Shown here piece by piece: positions 1 through 7,309 of a stretch of DNA of 64,000 bases. Within the stretch, counting starts at the first letter, position 1. The number at the start of each line of letters is the position of its first letter. The DNA comes from Prevotella sp. P3-122 (GTDB lineage Bacteria > Bacteroidota > Bacteroidia > Bacteroidales > Bacteroidaceae): contig NZ_NPJH01000007.1 of assembly GCF_002251365.1 (NCBI RefSeq), positions 1-64,000 of the forward strand. Reading direction: 5' to 3'. The notes below the pieces were generated by a model. The model ran no database searches. It was not told the origin of the DNA and was given only the letters and a program-made list of their open reading frames with translations. The position numbers were made by a program, and so were the translations under genes.

Positions 1-2
1 AT

Positions 3-695
3 CTAGAGTCTCAGGTCCCAGCTTTCTTCCATATTACGACTGCATCGGTACACGATTCAAAGGCAATGAAGGAGATTCCCTATGAATCAGGCTCATACTA
101 TGTATTTGACCGAGGCTACAATGCATTCAAGGAACTCTACAAGATTTGTCTGAATGAATCATACTTCGTGGTTCGGGCGAAGAAGAACTTGCAGTACAAG
201 TGTACGAAATGGAAACGTAGATTGCCTAAGGATGTGCTTTCTGATTCCGTTATTAAACTCACGGATGTGAACACACAGAAGAAGTGTCCTGAGAAACTTC
301 GACTTGTGAGATTTCACGATGACGAGCAAGATAGAGACTTCGCATTTTTGACGAATGCATTCCATCTTACCACTCTCGAAATTGCCAATCTCTACAAGAA
401 CCGATGGCAGATTGAGTTGTTCTTCAAGTGGCTCAAGCAGCATCCCAAAATTAAGAAATTCTGGGGCACTACAGAAAACGCTGTCAGAATACAAATTTGC
501 TCTGCAATCATAACTTACTGCCTTGTCGCCATCGTCCAACACGACATGCAACTAAAGCGGTCAACCTATGAGGTCCTGCAGATTTTGAGCATCTCACTAA
601 CGGATAAGACTCCACTGAGAGATCTCTTCGAAAAGACTAATTTCAACGATGTCAAAGAACTCGATTATCCCCTCTTTGAGGGACTATTTGATTAA
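3..695 (+). CDS. IS4-family transposase, C-terminal part (cut by window edge)
   Basis: The reading frame is open from base 3 to the stop at 693-695, so the gene starts outside the window; the internal ATG at 66 is not the real start. The visible part has the second catalytic Asp region (FDRGY, about residue 37) and the IS4 signature Y-(2)-R-(3)-E-(6)-K, seen as YKNRWQIELFFKWLKQ around residues 130-145. These belong to the DDE transposase fold that cuts and joins element ends. The end of the element follows at about 703-733. The gene converges on the Ro/RtcB locus but shows no functional link to it. Family assignment is firm; the exact IS name cannot be given. Confidence 0.9.
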   Translation, partial: LESQVPAFFHITTASVHDSKAMKEIPYESGSYYVFDRGYNAFKELYKICLNESYFVVRAKKNLQYKCTKWKRRLPKDVLSDSVIKLTDVNTQKKCPEKLRLVRFHDDEQDRDFAFLTNAFHLTTLEIANLYKNRWQIELFFKWLKQHPKIKKFWGTTENAVRIQICSAIITYCLVAIVQHDMQLKRSTYEVLQILSISLTDKTPLRDLFEKTNFNDVKELDYPLFEGLFD

Positions 696-700
696 ATTTA

Positions 701-732
701 ACTTCGTCCCATTTTTAACGGGACACTAATGA
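701..732 (+). repeat. Right end of the IS4-type element with a small hairpin
   Basis: Just after the transposase stop, GTCCC (706-710) and GGGAC (720-724) form a short hairpin within the run that ends in CACTAATGA. This layout is typical of the terminal inverted repeat of Bacteroidetes IS4-type elements. The matching left end is outside the window, so the exact boundary is inferred. Confidence 0.5.
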
Positions 733-785
733 CTTCAAGAATAATATATTATAATGCGTTACTCCATATTTCTGATAAACCCAAC

Positions 786-822
786 CAAAAAGGATGGCAA
801 GGCTATTAACCCGACCATCCTT
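786..822 (-). terminator. Probable terminator of the Ro/Y-like RNA transcript
   Basis: On the minus strand AAGGATGG (822-815) pairs with CCATCCTT (797-790), an 8-bp stem with a 17-nt loop. It runs directly into a U-rich tract (plus-strand A-run 787-791). It lies downstream of rsr and the tRNA-like RNA and would end that transcript before it meets the convergent IS4 gene. Confidence 0.5.
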
Positions 823-845
823 CTGGACTATGTTCGTACAATCAA

Positions 846-889
846 GAGTAGAATTTTAGCTAACATCGGTTTCTAACCTTGTTCTACTC
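846..889 (-). other. Structured 3' RNA hairpin downstream of the tRNA-like RNA
   Basis: On the minus strand GAGTAGAA (889-882) pairs perfectly with TTCTACTC (853-846). A small GGTT/AACC hairpin is nested inside. The stretch 823-905 between the tRNA-like RNA and the terminator has no credible ORF, so it is probably the 3' part of the same structured transcript or a further RNA module. No family is recognised. Confidence 0.35.
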
Positions 890-904
890 ATGGAGTAAAT
901 CAGA

Positions 905-1022
905 AAAGAAAGTCTGCGCAACAATCGCATGGAGAGTGTTACCCAGGTTATGAATCTGGTGCTTTGTAAGCTAATCTCTAGAATAATCGAAGTATCTCCA
1001 TACTACGGCAGCAGACTTTTCC
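905..1022 (-). ncRNA. Y-like RNA with a tRNA-like core, directly downstream of rsr
   Basis: Read on the minus strand, the RNA is closed by a perfect 9-bp stem: AAAGTCTGC (1019-1011) with GCAGACTTT (917-909). Inside come: the 22-nt hairpin motif (1010-989); a D-arm-like stem-loop GCU-UACAA-AGC (971-961); one linking nucleotide; a 17-nt arm of exactly 5+7+5 (959-943) whose loop UUCAUAA matches a tRNA-Met-type anticodon loop (CAU); and a T-arm-like 6-bp stem (942-918). Bacterial Y RNAs that bind Ro/Rsr proteins are known to pair a Ro-binding stem with a tRNA-mimicking domain (YrlA). Position beside rsr and architecture support the same role here. The T-loop consensus is not evident and one anticodon-stem pair is A-C, so this is a mimic and not a tRNA gene. 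Confidence 0.7.
989..1010 (-). repeat. Ro-locus 22-nt hairpin motif, copy 4
   Basis: Minus-strand TGCCGTAGTATGGAGATACTTC. AGTAT and ATACT form a perfect 5-bp stem with a 4-nt loop, flanked by the constant TGCCGT and TTC. It has the same 22-nt length as the three copies upstream of rsr. It sits inside the tRNA-like RNA. Confidence 0.8.
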
Positions 1023-2546
1023 TCATAATTCAATTTCCTTGATCTGGTCAAGAACGTTACCACCTTGCTCGATAGCATCAAGCATATCAAATACTCGGTC
1101 GCTCCATCCAGCAATGAGAACTAAATCATTGTCTACCAAATTCAATGGTGACTGTCCATAGCCATTCAAGTCGAAGAGGTAGAGCTTCGCTTTAGGTGCA
1201 ATCTCTTTATACTTTTTCCACTCCGATTGAATCGTTTGACCGCTGCCATAACTGTTCCACATCTGACAATCGGTAAACATCATCACCTTGTCCATCTGAA
1301 TGCTCTTATTACGAAGATATTCAATAACCTTATAGCCATTAGTAGAATAACCTACCTCGCCTTCACGCTTGTACATCTGTTCAACATTACTTAGAATACC
1401 TCGTAAAGGCATAGCAACGGCTTTCCAAGTATCTCCGAAGATACCTGTCACTACATTCTCGCAGCGATTTCTTAATAACATTGCAAGTACAAGTCCGATG
1501 TCATAGTTCTTCACAGAGCTTTTTGGACTTATTGGAGTATACATCGAACCAGATACGTCACAAGCAATCAGAACACGAGTCTCTTTTCTGAATCCTTTGA
1601 TGTTTTGTGCAGAAGCTTGTACCGCATATTCCAACGAATCCATAATTATAGGGACTTTGCCGTTGCATACAGTCTTCAGTTCTCGATAAGCAGAGAGAAA
1701 ACGGAATGGAAATTGCTTCGACTTCAAGACCTCTTGAGCATCGCCAATGCGTTCCGCAACATCCTTGATGGTGTTGTCATCAACATCAGCTTCGAGAATG
1801 TTCCTGAGGTTACGCAACAGAGCCATGTAACCCAACTTGCCACTAGCAATGAGTTCTGTCCATTTTTCAGCAAATGCAGCCTTTTTCGCCTCTGCATCCT
1901 CATACTTCTCCTGTCCAAGAGCCGACAATTCTGTTTCCCAAGTATATGGTGTCTGAAGAGTTTTGTTTACAATCTTGTTAAACAACTCCTGCTGAGCATC
2001 ATCCTTAGCCTTTGGGTGTACCAGAAACAGGGCGTCGCGAAGCTTCACTTCGAGATTGTCTCGGTCGTATTTTGCAAATTGGTATTCGTCGAAGCGGTTG
2101 AATGCTTGCTGAAGACCTACTTGAACCTGGTGCGACAAACGAGCAAGCTTCTTTATCCCTTCCTTCTTGTTACGCCACTGGTAGCAGATAAGGAGTTCCA
2201 TAATCTCGTCGGCACGAAGAACGACTTTCTCAATGGTGCGACTCACAAGATTGTCACCGCTATGCAACTTGGCAAGTTCCACAGCGAGGAACAATGGTAT
2301 GCTTCTGAGATTCATTTCCGTACGTGCATACACCGCGAGCTGTGCAACAAACTTATGGTCACACTTGCTGATTAGTGCAGACATACGATTTATCTGCTCC
2401 TCAGCCGTCTCATAGAATTTGTTTGAGAGTGAAGATGTAACGACGGCGGTATACAACTCCATCTCTGGAGAGAGCTTGAATGATTCAGCTCCTTCATGGT
2501 TGAGTACTTGTGACTCTTCCTTGACGATAGTGTTAAACTTTGACAT
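1023..2546 (-). CDS. rsr: Ro60/Rsr orthologue: TROVE-vWA RNA-binding protein
   Basis: The 507-residue protein has the length and order of a Ro60 family member: an alpha-helical HEAT-like TROVE ring at about residues 20-310, then a von Willebrand A domain from about 325. The MIDAS motif D-V-S-G-S is at residues ~329-333 (IACDVSGSM), with a later MFTDCQ that probably supplies the acidic metal ligand. Ro proteins bind misfolded and small structured RNAs through the ring and bind Y RNAs on its outer surface; in bacteria they act with exonucleases in rRNA maturation and RNA decay. The gene lies downstream of rtcB and is flanked on both sides by structured RNA sharing one hairpin motif. That fits the rsr-yrl-rtcB operons known from other bacteria. 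Identification by fold motifs and context is strong. Confidence 0.93.
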   Translation of the reverse strand: MSKFNTIVKEESQVLNHEGAESFKLSPEMELYTAVVTSSLSNKFYETAEEQINRMSALISKCDHKFVAQLAVYARTEMNLRSIPLFLAVELAKLHSGDNLVSRTIEKVVLRADEIMELLICYQWRNKKEGIKKLARLSHQVQVGLQQAFNRFDEYQFAKYDRDNLEVKLRDALFLVHPKAKDDAQQELFNKIVNKTLQTPYTWETELSALGQEKYEDAEAKKAAFAEKWTELIASGKLGYMALLRNLRNILEADVDDNTIKDVAERIGDAQEVLKSKQFPFRFLSAYRELKTVCNGKVPIIMDSLEYAVQASAQNIKGFRKETRVLIACDVSGSMYTPISPKSSVKNYDIGLVLAMLLRNRCENVVTGIFGDTWKAVAMPLRGILSNVEQMYKREGEVGYSTNGYKVIEYLRNKSIQMDKVMMFTDCQMWNSYGSGQTIQSEWKKYKEIAPKAKLYLFDLNGYGQSPLNLVDNDLVLIAGWSDRVFDMLDAIEQGGNVLDQIKEIEL

Positions 2547-2625
2547 AATGTTTGTTGTTAAATGTTTGAAAATAGAACCAGTGCAACAGGCGTAACGGCT
2601 CTTTTATATGCCCTTTCTGAATTCT

Positions 2626-2642
2626 GGGAGTAAGGAACTCCC
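2626..2642 (-). other. Anticodon-arm-like stem-loop in the rsr leader RNA
   Basis: GGGAG and CTCCC form a perfect 5-bp stem around a 7-nt loop (UUCCUUA), the exact size of a tRNA anticodon arm with U at position 33 and CCU at 34-36. A CCUU/AAGG stem lies upstream in the RNA but is not spaced like a D-arm. It is therefore only suggestive of tRNA mimicry. Confidence 0.35.
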
Positions 2643-2681
2643 GTTCATCATTCCTTGTTAGGATAAGGCTACCTGGATCGC

Positions 2682-2703
2682 GAAGTAATCTGTTACTACG
2701 GCA
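2682..2703 (-). repeat. Ro-locus 22-nt hairpin motif, copy 3
   Basis: Minus-strand TGCCGTAGTAACAGATTACTTC. AGTAA and TTACT form a perfect 5-bp stem with a 4-nt loop. Flanking TACC and GGTA could extend a lower stem below an internal loop. Confidence 0.8.
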
Positions 2704-2765
2704 ACTGGTATGTATTAAGCCAACGCAACTAACGCAAAGACTGTTTATGGTAACTAGACATACTC

Positions 2766-2787
2766 GAAGTAAGTCTTCACTACGGCA
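2766..2787 (-). repeat. Ro-locus 22-nt hairpin motif, copy 2
   Basis: Minus-strand TGCCGTAGTGAAGACTTACTTC. The stem AGTGA/TTACT holds one G-U pair, which pairs only if the minus strand is the RNA. That supports transcription in the rsr direction. Confidence 0.8.
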
Positions 2788-2865
2788 GTTGGCATGTTTC
2801 TATGTACCGATGCAACACTTGAAAAGAAGTTTAGTCCACCCAGACAACTGGGTGCCGGTCATTCG

Positions 2866-2923
2866 ACTAGTGAGCTGTTACGCATTCTTTAAATTATGGC
2901 TGCCTCTAAGCCTAAATCCTAGC
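2866..2923 (-). ncRNA. 23S rRNA GTPase-associated-centre mimic (58 nt)
   Basis: The minus-strand segment aligns without gaps to E. coli 23S rRNA 1051-1108, the L11/thiostrepton-binding domain, with 50 of 58 identities by eye. Differences at positions 3 and 56 (C-G to U-A) and at 9 and 29 (G-C to U-A) keep base pairs. The changes at 40 and 47 match other bacterial 23S sequences (U1090, C1097). The residues equivalent to A1067 and A1095 are kept. Similarity extends a few bases on each side (GACA before, CGA after). It is embedded in the rtcB-rsr intergenic RNA and not in an rRNA operon. Confidence 0.85.
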
Positions 2924-2948
2924 TGTCATCAAGACCAGACCATCATGA

Positions 2949-2970
2949 GAAGTAATTCTTTTCTACGGCA
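2949..2970 (-). repeat. Ro-locus 22-nt hairpin motif, copy 1
   Basis: Minus-strand TGCCGTAGAAAAGAATTACTTC, the most divergent copy; its stem AGAAA/TTACT has one mismatch. Its GAAAAGAA could instead pair with TTCTTTTC at 2828-2821 downstream in the same RNA, so this copy may switch between two structures. Confidence 0.7.
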
Positions 2971-2985
2971 ATCGGTTTCGTGGTG

Positions 2986-3016
2986 CAAAATTACGATAAT
3001 CCTCTAAGGTGTCAAA
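2986..3016 (-). promoter_or_regulatory. Promoter of the intergenic RNA and rsr
   Basis: On the minus strand TTTG (3016-3013), 19 bases, then TAATTTTG (2993-2986) is a close match to the Bacteroidetes housekeeping promoter. It lies between the rtcB stop and the structured RNA, so the RNA can be made independently of rtcB. Confidence 0.8.
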
Positions 3017-3040
3017 TTAGAGTATATGTATAATGAAATA

Positions 3041-4213
3041 CTATCCCTTTATCACAGCAATTGGAAGTAACTTCGTCTTTACTTTTACAAGATCAGACTC
3101 ATTGGCAATGACGGTGTCAATATCCTTGTAAGCACCAGATGCCTCCTGCATGTCATCCTGACAACGGATTGCATGAATGATGCCTTTTGCTTCAAGGTTG
3201 CGTACCTCTGCATTCATATCCAAGGTTTTGATTGCTGCTTTACGTGATAATACGCGACCAGCTCCATGTGAGCAAGAGCAGAATGAATCTGGATTGCCAA
3301 GGCCTTCAACTATGTATGAAGCAGTACCCTGTGAACCAGGGATGATGCCGATTACACCTTCACGAGCAAGTGTCGCTCCCTTGCGATGAACAATTACGTC
3401 CTTGCCGAAGTGGTGCTCAAAGGCCGCATAGTTGTGGGCAATGTTGATCATTGGCTCAAACTCAATGCCTTTCAGAGAATCAGCAATGACTTCCTGTATG
3501 CGCTCCATCATGAGCCTGCGGTTGCAAAGTGCAAAGTCGATGCAGTATTTCATCTCGTTCCAGTATGCCCCGAACTCTCTTGTCCCATGAGGAAGGAAAG
3601 GCAGGCGAATTTCTGGTGATACAACCGAGTGCCATTTCTCGTTGAGCGAGACAGCAATCTTGTTATAGTAATCTCCAACCTGCTTTCCAAGGTTACGTGA
3701 ACCAGAGTGGATCATAATCCAAAGATTTCCTTCCTCGTCCTTCTGAAGTTCGATGAAGTGGTTGCCGCCTCCAAGCGTACCAACCTCATGGAGTATAGAA
3801 TGCTGACGACGCTTTACAATCTCCATTTTATCAATATCGTGACCTTGTGGCAGATACTTTGCATCCTGAGCCTCTTTGTGATGCTCCATTCCGAGTGGGA
3901 TTCTTGCACGGATGCCCTTCATGATTTCCTTACGGATAACATGTGGCGGCAGATCTTCCATCTTCCAATTGGTCTTTACAGCGCACATGCCGCAACCAAT
4001 ATCCACGCCAACGGCATTCGGTATTACTGCGCCGTCACATGCCAGCACACCACCGATTGGCATTCCCATACCAGCGTGAACGTCAGGCATGATTGCTAAA
4101 TGATGATGGAGGAAGGGTAGGGTGGTCAGATTCTCTATCTGACGCATTGCCGTTTCCTCCACATCGTTCGTCCAAATCTTAACAGGACGGTTGTTGATGA
4201 TTTTAACTTCCAT
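3041..4213 (-). CDS. rtcB: RtcB-type RNA ligase
   Basis: RtcB joins 2',3'-cyclic-phosphate (or 3'-phosphate) and 5'-OH RNA ends using GTP and Mn2+. The family landmarks are present: DVHAGMG, VDIGCGM with the metal-binding Cys, GGGNHFIE, HSGSRNLG, and SHGAGR with the His that is guanylated. The ATG at 4213 gives 390 residues and begins MEVKIINNRP, as in relatives; the 61-codon upstream extension of the open frame has no family similarity and starts upstream of the promoter -7 box. The gene precedes the structured RNA and rsr and is divergent from a WYL regulator, so repair of RNA ends and Ro-RNA binding are probably one response. Assignment is secure. Confidence 0.96.
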   Translation of the reverse strand: MEVKIINNRPVKIWTNDVEETAMRQIENLTTLPFLHHHLAIMPDVHAGMGMPIGGVLACDGAVIPNAVGVDIGCGMCAVKTNWKMEDLPPHVIRKEIMKGIRARIPLGMEHHKEAQDAKYLPQGHDIDKMEIVKRRQHSILHEVGTLGGGNHFIELQKDEEGNLWIMIHSGSRNLGKQVGDYYNKIAVSLNEKWHSVVSPEIRLPFLPHGTREFGAYWNEMKYCIDFALCNRRLMMERIQEVIADSLKGIEFEPMINIAHNYAAFEHHFGKDVIVHRKGATLAREGVIGIIPGSQGTASYIVEGLGNPDSFCSCSHGAGRVLSRKAAIKTLDMNAEVRNLEAKGIIHAIRCQDDMQEASGAYKDIDTVIANESDLVKVKTKLLPIAVIKG

Positions 4214-4372
4214 AGTTTTCTTTCTTAATAATATTAATAATGTGTGGTGCGTTAGCTCATTTCTATACACATCTGGTGTTCCGGATTGCGAGTGACAACG
4301 TGCGAAGCATCCTCGCACGAAAGAAATAGGGCTTGTCGAGCTTGCTCGGTGCCCGTCTCTGATTTCCGAGTG

Positions 4373-4408
4373 CAAAGTTAGATACGCACTACGCAATCTT
4401 TCTGCGTA
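4373..4408 (-). promoter_or_regulatory. rtcB promoter with an overlapping inverted repeat (candidate WYL operator)
   Basis: TAACTTTG on the minus strand (4380-4373) is a good -7 box, but no TTTG is found 19-20 bases upstream. That position is occupied by TACGCA-N7-TGCGTA (4390-4408), and a further TACGCA lies at 4383-4388. The pattern suggests activator-dependent transcription, most likely by the adjacent WYL protein. The 5' leader before rtcB is about 155 nt and can form small hairpins. Confidence 0.5.
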
Positions 4409-4454
4409 ACTGCAAAAATCTGCTAAAAATCAATGAAAAAAGTGCATTCTCCGT

Positions 4455-4494
4455 GAACTGCGCAAATAGATTGAGTAGATATTTTGTAATTTTG
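4455..4494 (+). promoter_or_regulatory. Probable promoter of the WYL regulator
   Basis: TAATTTTG at 4487-4494 is a strong -7 box with no matching -33 box. GAACTGCGCAAATA at 4455-4468 resembles the TGCGTAACTGCAAA stretch at 4403-4416. The shared half-sites suggest that both divergent promoters answer to one regulator. Confidence 0.45.
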
Positions 4495-4537
4495 CACCAA
4501 CGAACTTATCGAACGACTTGAAACTGATCAGGAACAT

Positions 4538-4642
4538 ATGAACCAGCTTATGGCTACTTCTACTATCCGTGAGAAAGTGGATGTGGGTTTCGTAAATGAT
4601 CTCATTGTTGAGATACGTAAAAAGCAACTAAATATCATTTGA
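4538..4642 (+). CDS. Short ORF (34 aa) overlapping the WYL gene start
   Basis: An ATG at 4538 opens 34 codons (MNQLMATSTIREK...) ending in TGA at 4640-4642, three bases before the WYL start codon. It follows the predicted promoter and would be the first reading frame on that transcript. The charged, amphipathic composition is compatible with a real small protein or a leader peptide that couples translation to the WYL gene. No family is recognised and it may be chance. Confidence 0.3.
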   Translation: MNQLMATSTIREKVDVGFVNDLIVEIRKKQLNII

Positions 4643-4644
4643 CC

Positions 4645-5685
4645 ATGCCAGCAAATAAGAACGCTCTCATTCGTTACAAAACCATAGATAATTGTCTTCG
4701 CAACCGCTATCGCCGTTGGACACTCGAAGACTTGGTTGATGCTTGTAGTGATGCTCTCTATGATATGGAAGGCATCCGAAAAGGTGTGTCTGTACGTACT
4801 GTCCAGGGGGATATTCAGATGATGCGCTCAGATAAACTCGGCTATAATGCTCCAATCGAGGTGTATGAGCATAAGTATTATCGTTATGCCGACAAGGATT
4901 ATAGCATTACTGATATGCCATTGTCACAGAATGACTATGAGGTGATGCAGGAGGCTGTGGATATGCTTCGCCAGCTTCAGGACTTCGATCAGTTCTCGGA
5001 AATGAGTGATGTGGTAAGTCGTCTTCAGGACAAACTATCTATTAGTCAGAACAACCGTAAGCCGATTATTCACTTTGATAACGTGCCTGATCTGAAGGGG
5101 TTGAAACTCCTCAATCCACTGTACAACTACATCGCCCACAAGCAGACATTGCGTATTATGTATCAGGCATTTTCAGCTCGCCAGCCACAGGAGTACATCC
5201 TTTGTCCCTACCTTCTGAAGGAGTTTCGCAACCGCTGGTTTCTCTTTGGTAGTAAGGCAACAAACCTCTTGCTCTTCAATCTTGCTCTCGACCGTATCGT
5301 TAGCGTAGAACCCGTGGATGTGCCGTTTCGTGAGAATCCAGATTTCGACTCAGAACACTTCTTTGACGATGTGATTGGAGTGAGTAAGAATATCAAGAAC
5401 ACCCCACGACGCATTAAGTTCTGGGCATCGCGCGAACAGAGTCAGTATATCATGACAAAACCAGTTCACCCTTCGCAGAAATTGAAACGTAGAAACGAAG
5501 AAGACGGTAGCTGCATCTTTGAAATTGAGGTTGTTATCAACTTCGAGATGTACTCCGTCTTCATGTCTTATGGTCCTGGCATCAAGATCATCTACCCACG
5601 CCAAGCATGTGCTTATATGCGAGAAAAACTCCGTGAAGCAGCTGATTTGTATGATGAAAATGTAGAACCTCCCATCCGCAAGTAA
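4645..5685 (+). CDS. WYL-domain transcriptional regulator of the RNA-repair locus
   Basis: The 346-residue protein has an N-terminal winged-helix region (LRNRYRRWTLEDLVDACSD, then TVQGDIQMMR at about 45-55) and a central WYL-type domain (about 155-260; TLRIMYQAF and LCPYLLKEFRNRWFLFG). A C-terminal WCX-like part follows. WYL proteins sense nucleic-acid or nucleotide ligands and control defence or repair genes. In Enterobacteria the equivalent locus is run by the sigma54 activator RtcR; here a WYL protein takes its place. Start chosen at ATG 4645; TTG at 4639 is also possible. Its target is inferred from the divergent arrangement and shared repeats. Confidence 0.88.
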   Translation: MPANKNALIRYKTIDNCLRNRYRRWTLEDLVDACSDALYDMEGIRKGVSVRTVQGDIQMMRSDKLGYNAPIEVYEHKYYRYADKDYSITDMPLSQNDYEVMQEAVDMLRQLQDFDQFSEMSDVVSRLQDKLSISQNNRKPIIHFDNVPDLKGLKLLNPLYNYIAHKQTLRIMYQAFSARQPQEYILCPYLLKEFRNRWFLFGSKATNLLLFNLALDRIVSVEPVDVPFRENPDFDSEHFFDDVIGVSKNIKNTPRRIKFWASREQSQYIMTKPVHPSQKLKRRNEEDGSCIFEIEVVINFEMYSVFMSYGPGIKIIYPRQACAYMREKLREAADLYDENVEPPIRK

Positions 5686-5838
5686 TCTCCAATAGCACTC
5701 TTCATGGCAGCAAAGTGCTTGGACACGTCAATCATGATAGTTGAAACGCGCGTATTGTCCGATTCGGTACTCCATCCCCCCTTACCCCACAATGCGACTT
5801 GAGGCAATACACAGGTTCTAACCACAAAGAATAAACTC

Positions 5839-6854
5839 TTACCCGAATTCAGTTATAAAGGGTCTTGCATAGGCACGGTTTTCTGTGTAGATATTCGGCA
5901 CGTATTGCCTTGCTGTCATGATCCACTTGGCAGGTACGGAGATGAAGCTGAAGACAAAAGCCTTTATGCGACTCGTTTCCTTGAGCCCGAAAGCCTTGGT
6001 GTCAAGCTTGCTAATGATGGTCTTATAGAAATTGTGTATCAATGCCGTAAGCAGAAGAAAGACCGTGTTCTCTGCCATGAACGACTTTGGGAGCCTGTTC
6101 CAGTCGAACGTTTCTTTAAGCGAGCGCAGAGGACAAACTTGTTTGGACTATGCCGAGCGCAAGAAACGAAGGTAGCATTACTAATCCGTTGTTCATATCA
6201 TCGAATATACGTTCCTTGCCACCACGTTTGTTGTAAAATTTGACGATGTCTCTTGTAGATGAGTCATAGTCATTTGTCAGAATACAACGGTAAGTGTATT
6301 CACCTTCCCATAAGTCAAGATCACCGTTTGTACGTCTTTGTCTCTGAATGACAAGACGATAGCACTTGTCTTCCCATTTCTCAACGAGAATAGAATTGAG
6401 TTCAAACTGGATGCCGCCCGATTTCCTCCGTCTTCCATCCCCTCAGTGCAAACAAGTCATCGTAGAGCGAACTGCATCTGTTGGCGCGGATGTAGAAGTG
6501 CGTACAATGCTTCTCTATCTCACCGTAGGTCTTGACCTGATCAGAAGTATAGGAGATGTTATCCTGTGTCAGTTTCTTGATGGCTCTGAGGATGGTGTCA
6601 GAACTGCATGTACGTAGCATTGGATGATATGAGAGATGGCGCATTGGATGCGATGTTACATCCTCCACGCATGAGCCTCCACAGAAGTACACGCTCATCG
6701 GCGAACGGACAATCTCGCTGTATTGATAGCCGATAATACTGCGGCATCTCTGACCAAGTGTATGGTCGATAATAAGTGAAAGCATGGAGTCAAATTGCTC
6801 CATGATTGAAAAAATGCCTCCAAAAGGTGTGAGCCCTTCAATCCTACTTCTCAT
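5839..6854 (-). pseudogene. Decayed IS1380-family transposase
   Basis: The N-terminal part (6854-6402) has the IS1380 hallmarks LTPFGGIF and MEQF near the start. The C-terminal part (6078-5839) continues the family in another frame. Between them (6402-6078) the frame is broken by stops and shifts, and no single frame covers the usual ~430 residues. The element is therefore dead. The stretch 5686-5838 beside it holds a minus-strand fragment of unknown origin that could be the tail of a gene interrupted by the insertion. The region 6855-6960 upstream holds no gene that I can see. Confidence 0.75.
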
Positions 6855-6960
6855 ATTACCTTTAAGTTTTTTTTAAACGATGTTTGAATCTGGGTGCAAA
6901 GGTACGATGTTTCAGGAAAATAGGCATTTCTATTTAGTCCAACTATTCTGTCTATTTAGT

Positions 6961-7235
6961 TAGGGTGTACAGTTTGATGTACAAATATCAGTAGCAACGC
7001 CCTGAACCAAAGGTCGCCGGCTGCAAGGAAAGGCAAAGGGCAAAAGAGTAATTTGTCCTGCCGTTATCTACGTTTTTGCCCTTAGCAGGGGCGACCATCA
7101 ACTACATGAAATAACATAGGGTGTCGCTACGCTCTACCCTGGGCTATGCGCTTTTGCGCTTACAGCGCGACAATTACCGACATGAACTTCAGAATTAGGA
7201 TATTCAATTTTTGCACAACGAACTGGACATCCTAA
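6961..7235. mobile_element. MITE-like element with imperfect terminal inverted repeats
   Basis: The left end TAGGGTGTACAGTTTGATGT (6961-6980) is an imperfect inverted copy of the right end (7210-7235, ending CTGGACATCCTAA). The ~275 bp between them hold no gene. About 85 bp of its right side (7150-7235) recur at 46624-46716 beside a core gene, showing a dispersed family. It may be a non-autonomous derivative of an IS. Confidence 0.5.
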
Positions 7236-7309
7236 TTAGTTGTTCAGCTTTTACCAGTCTTTATTCTTAACTGCTAAAATGTGGCTACATTTCAATCGGT
7301 GATGGACAT

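Larger units (their letters stand above)
2556..2980 (-). ncRNA. Multi-module RNA between rtcB and rsr: three Ro-type hairpins plus a 23S GAC mimic
   Basis: A consensus promoter at 2986-3016 places the 5' end near 2980. About 430 nt follow before the rsr start codon at 2546, with no credible ORF. In transcript order the RNA holds hairpin copy 1 (2970-2949), a 58-nt 23S-like domain (2923-2866), a 7-bp hairpin (2854-2837), hairpin copy 2 (2787-2766), a spacer, hairpin copy 3 (2703-2682), and a 5+7+5 anticodon-arm-like stem-loop (2642-2626, loop UUCCUUA). It may be a free RNA, the long leader of rsr mRNA, or both. The repeats shared with the RNA downstream of rsr point to binding by the Ro protein. 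Function is inferred; the repeats and rRNA similarity are read directly. Confidence 0.72.

Noticed and set aside
943..971. A true tRNA-Met gene
   Set aside because: D- and anticodon-like arms are present, but the T-loop consensus and a proper 7-bp acceptor with CCA are missing, and the enclosing stem also holds the Ro-type hairpin.
1605..2375. Plus-strand ORF opposite rsr
   Set aside because: It is a shadow of the strongly conserved Ro gene with no family features.
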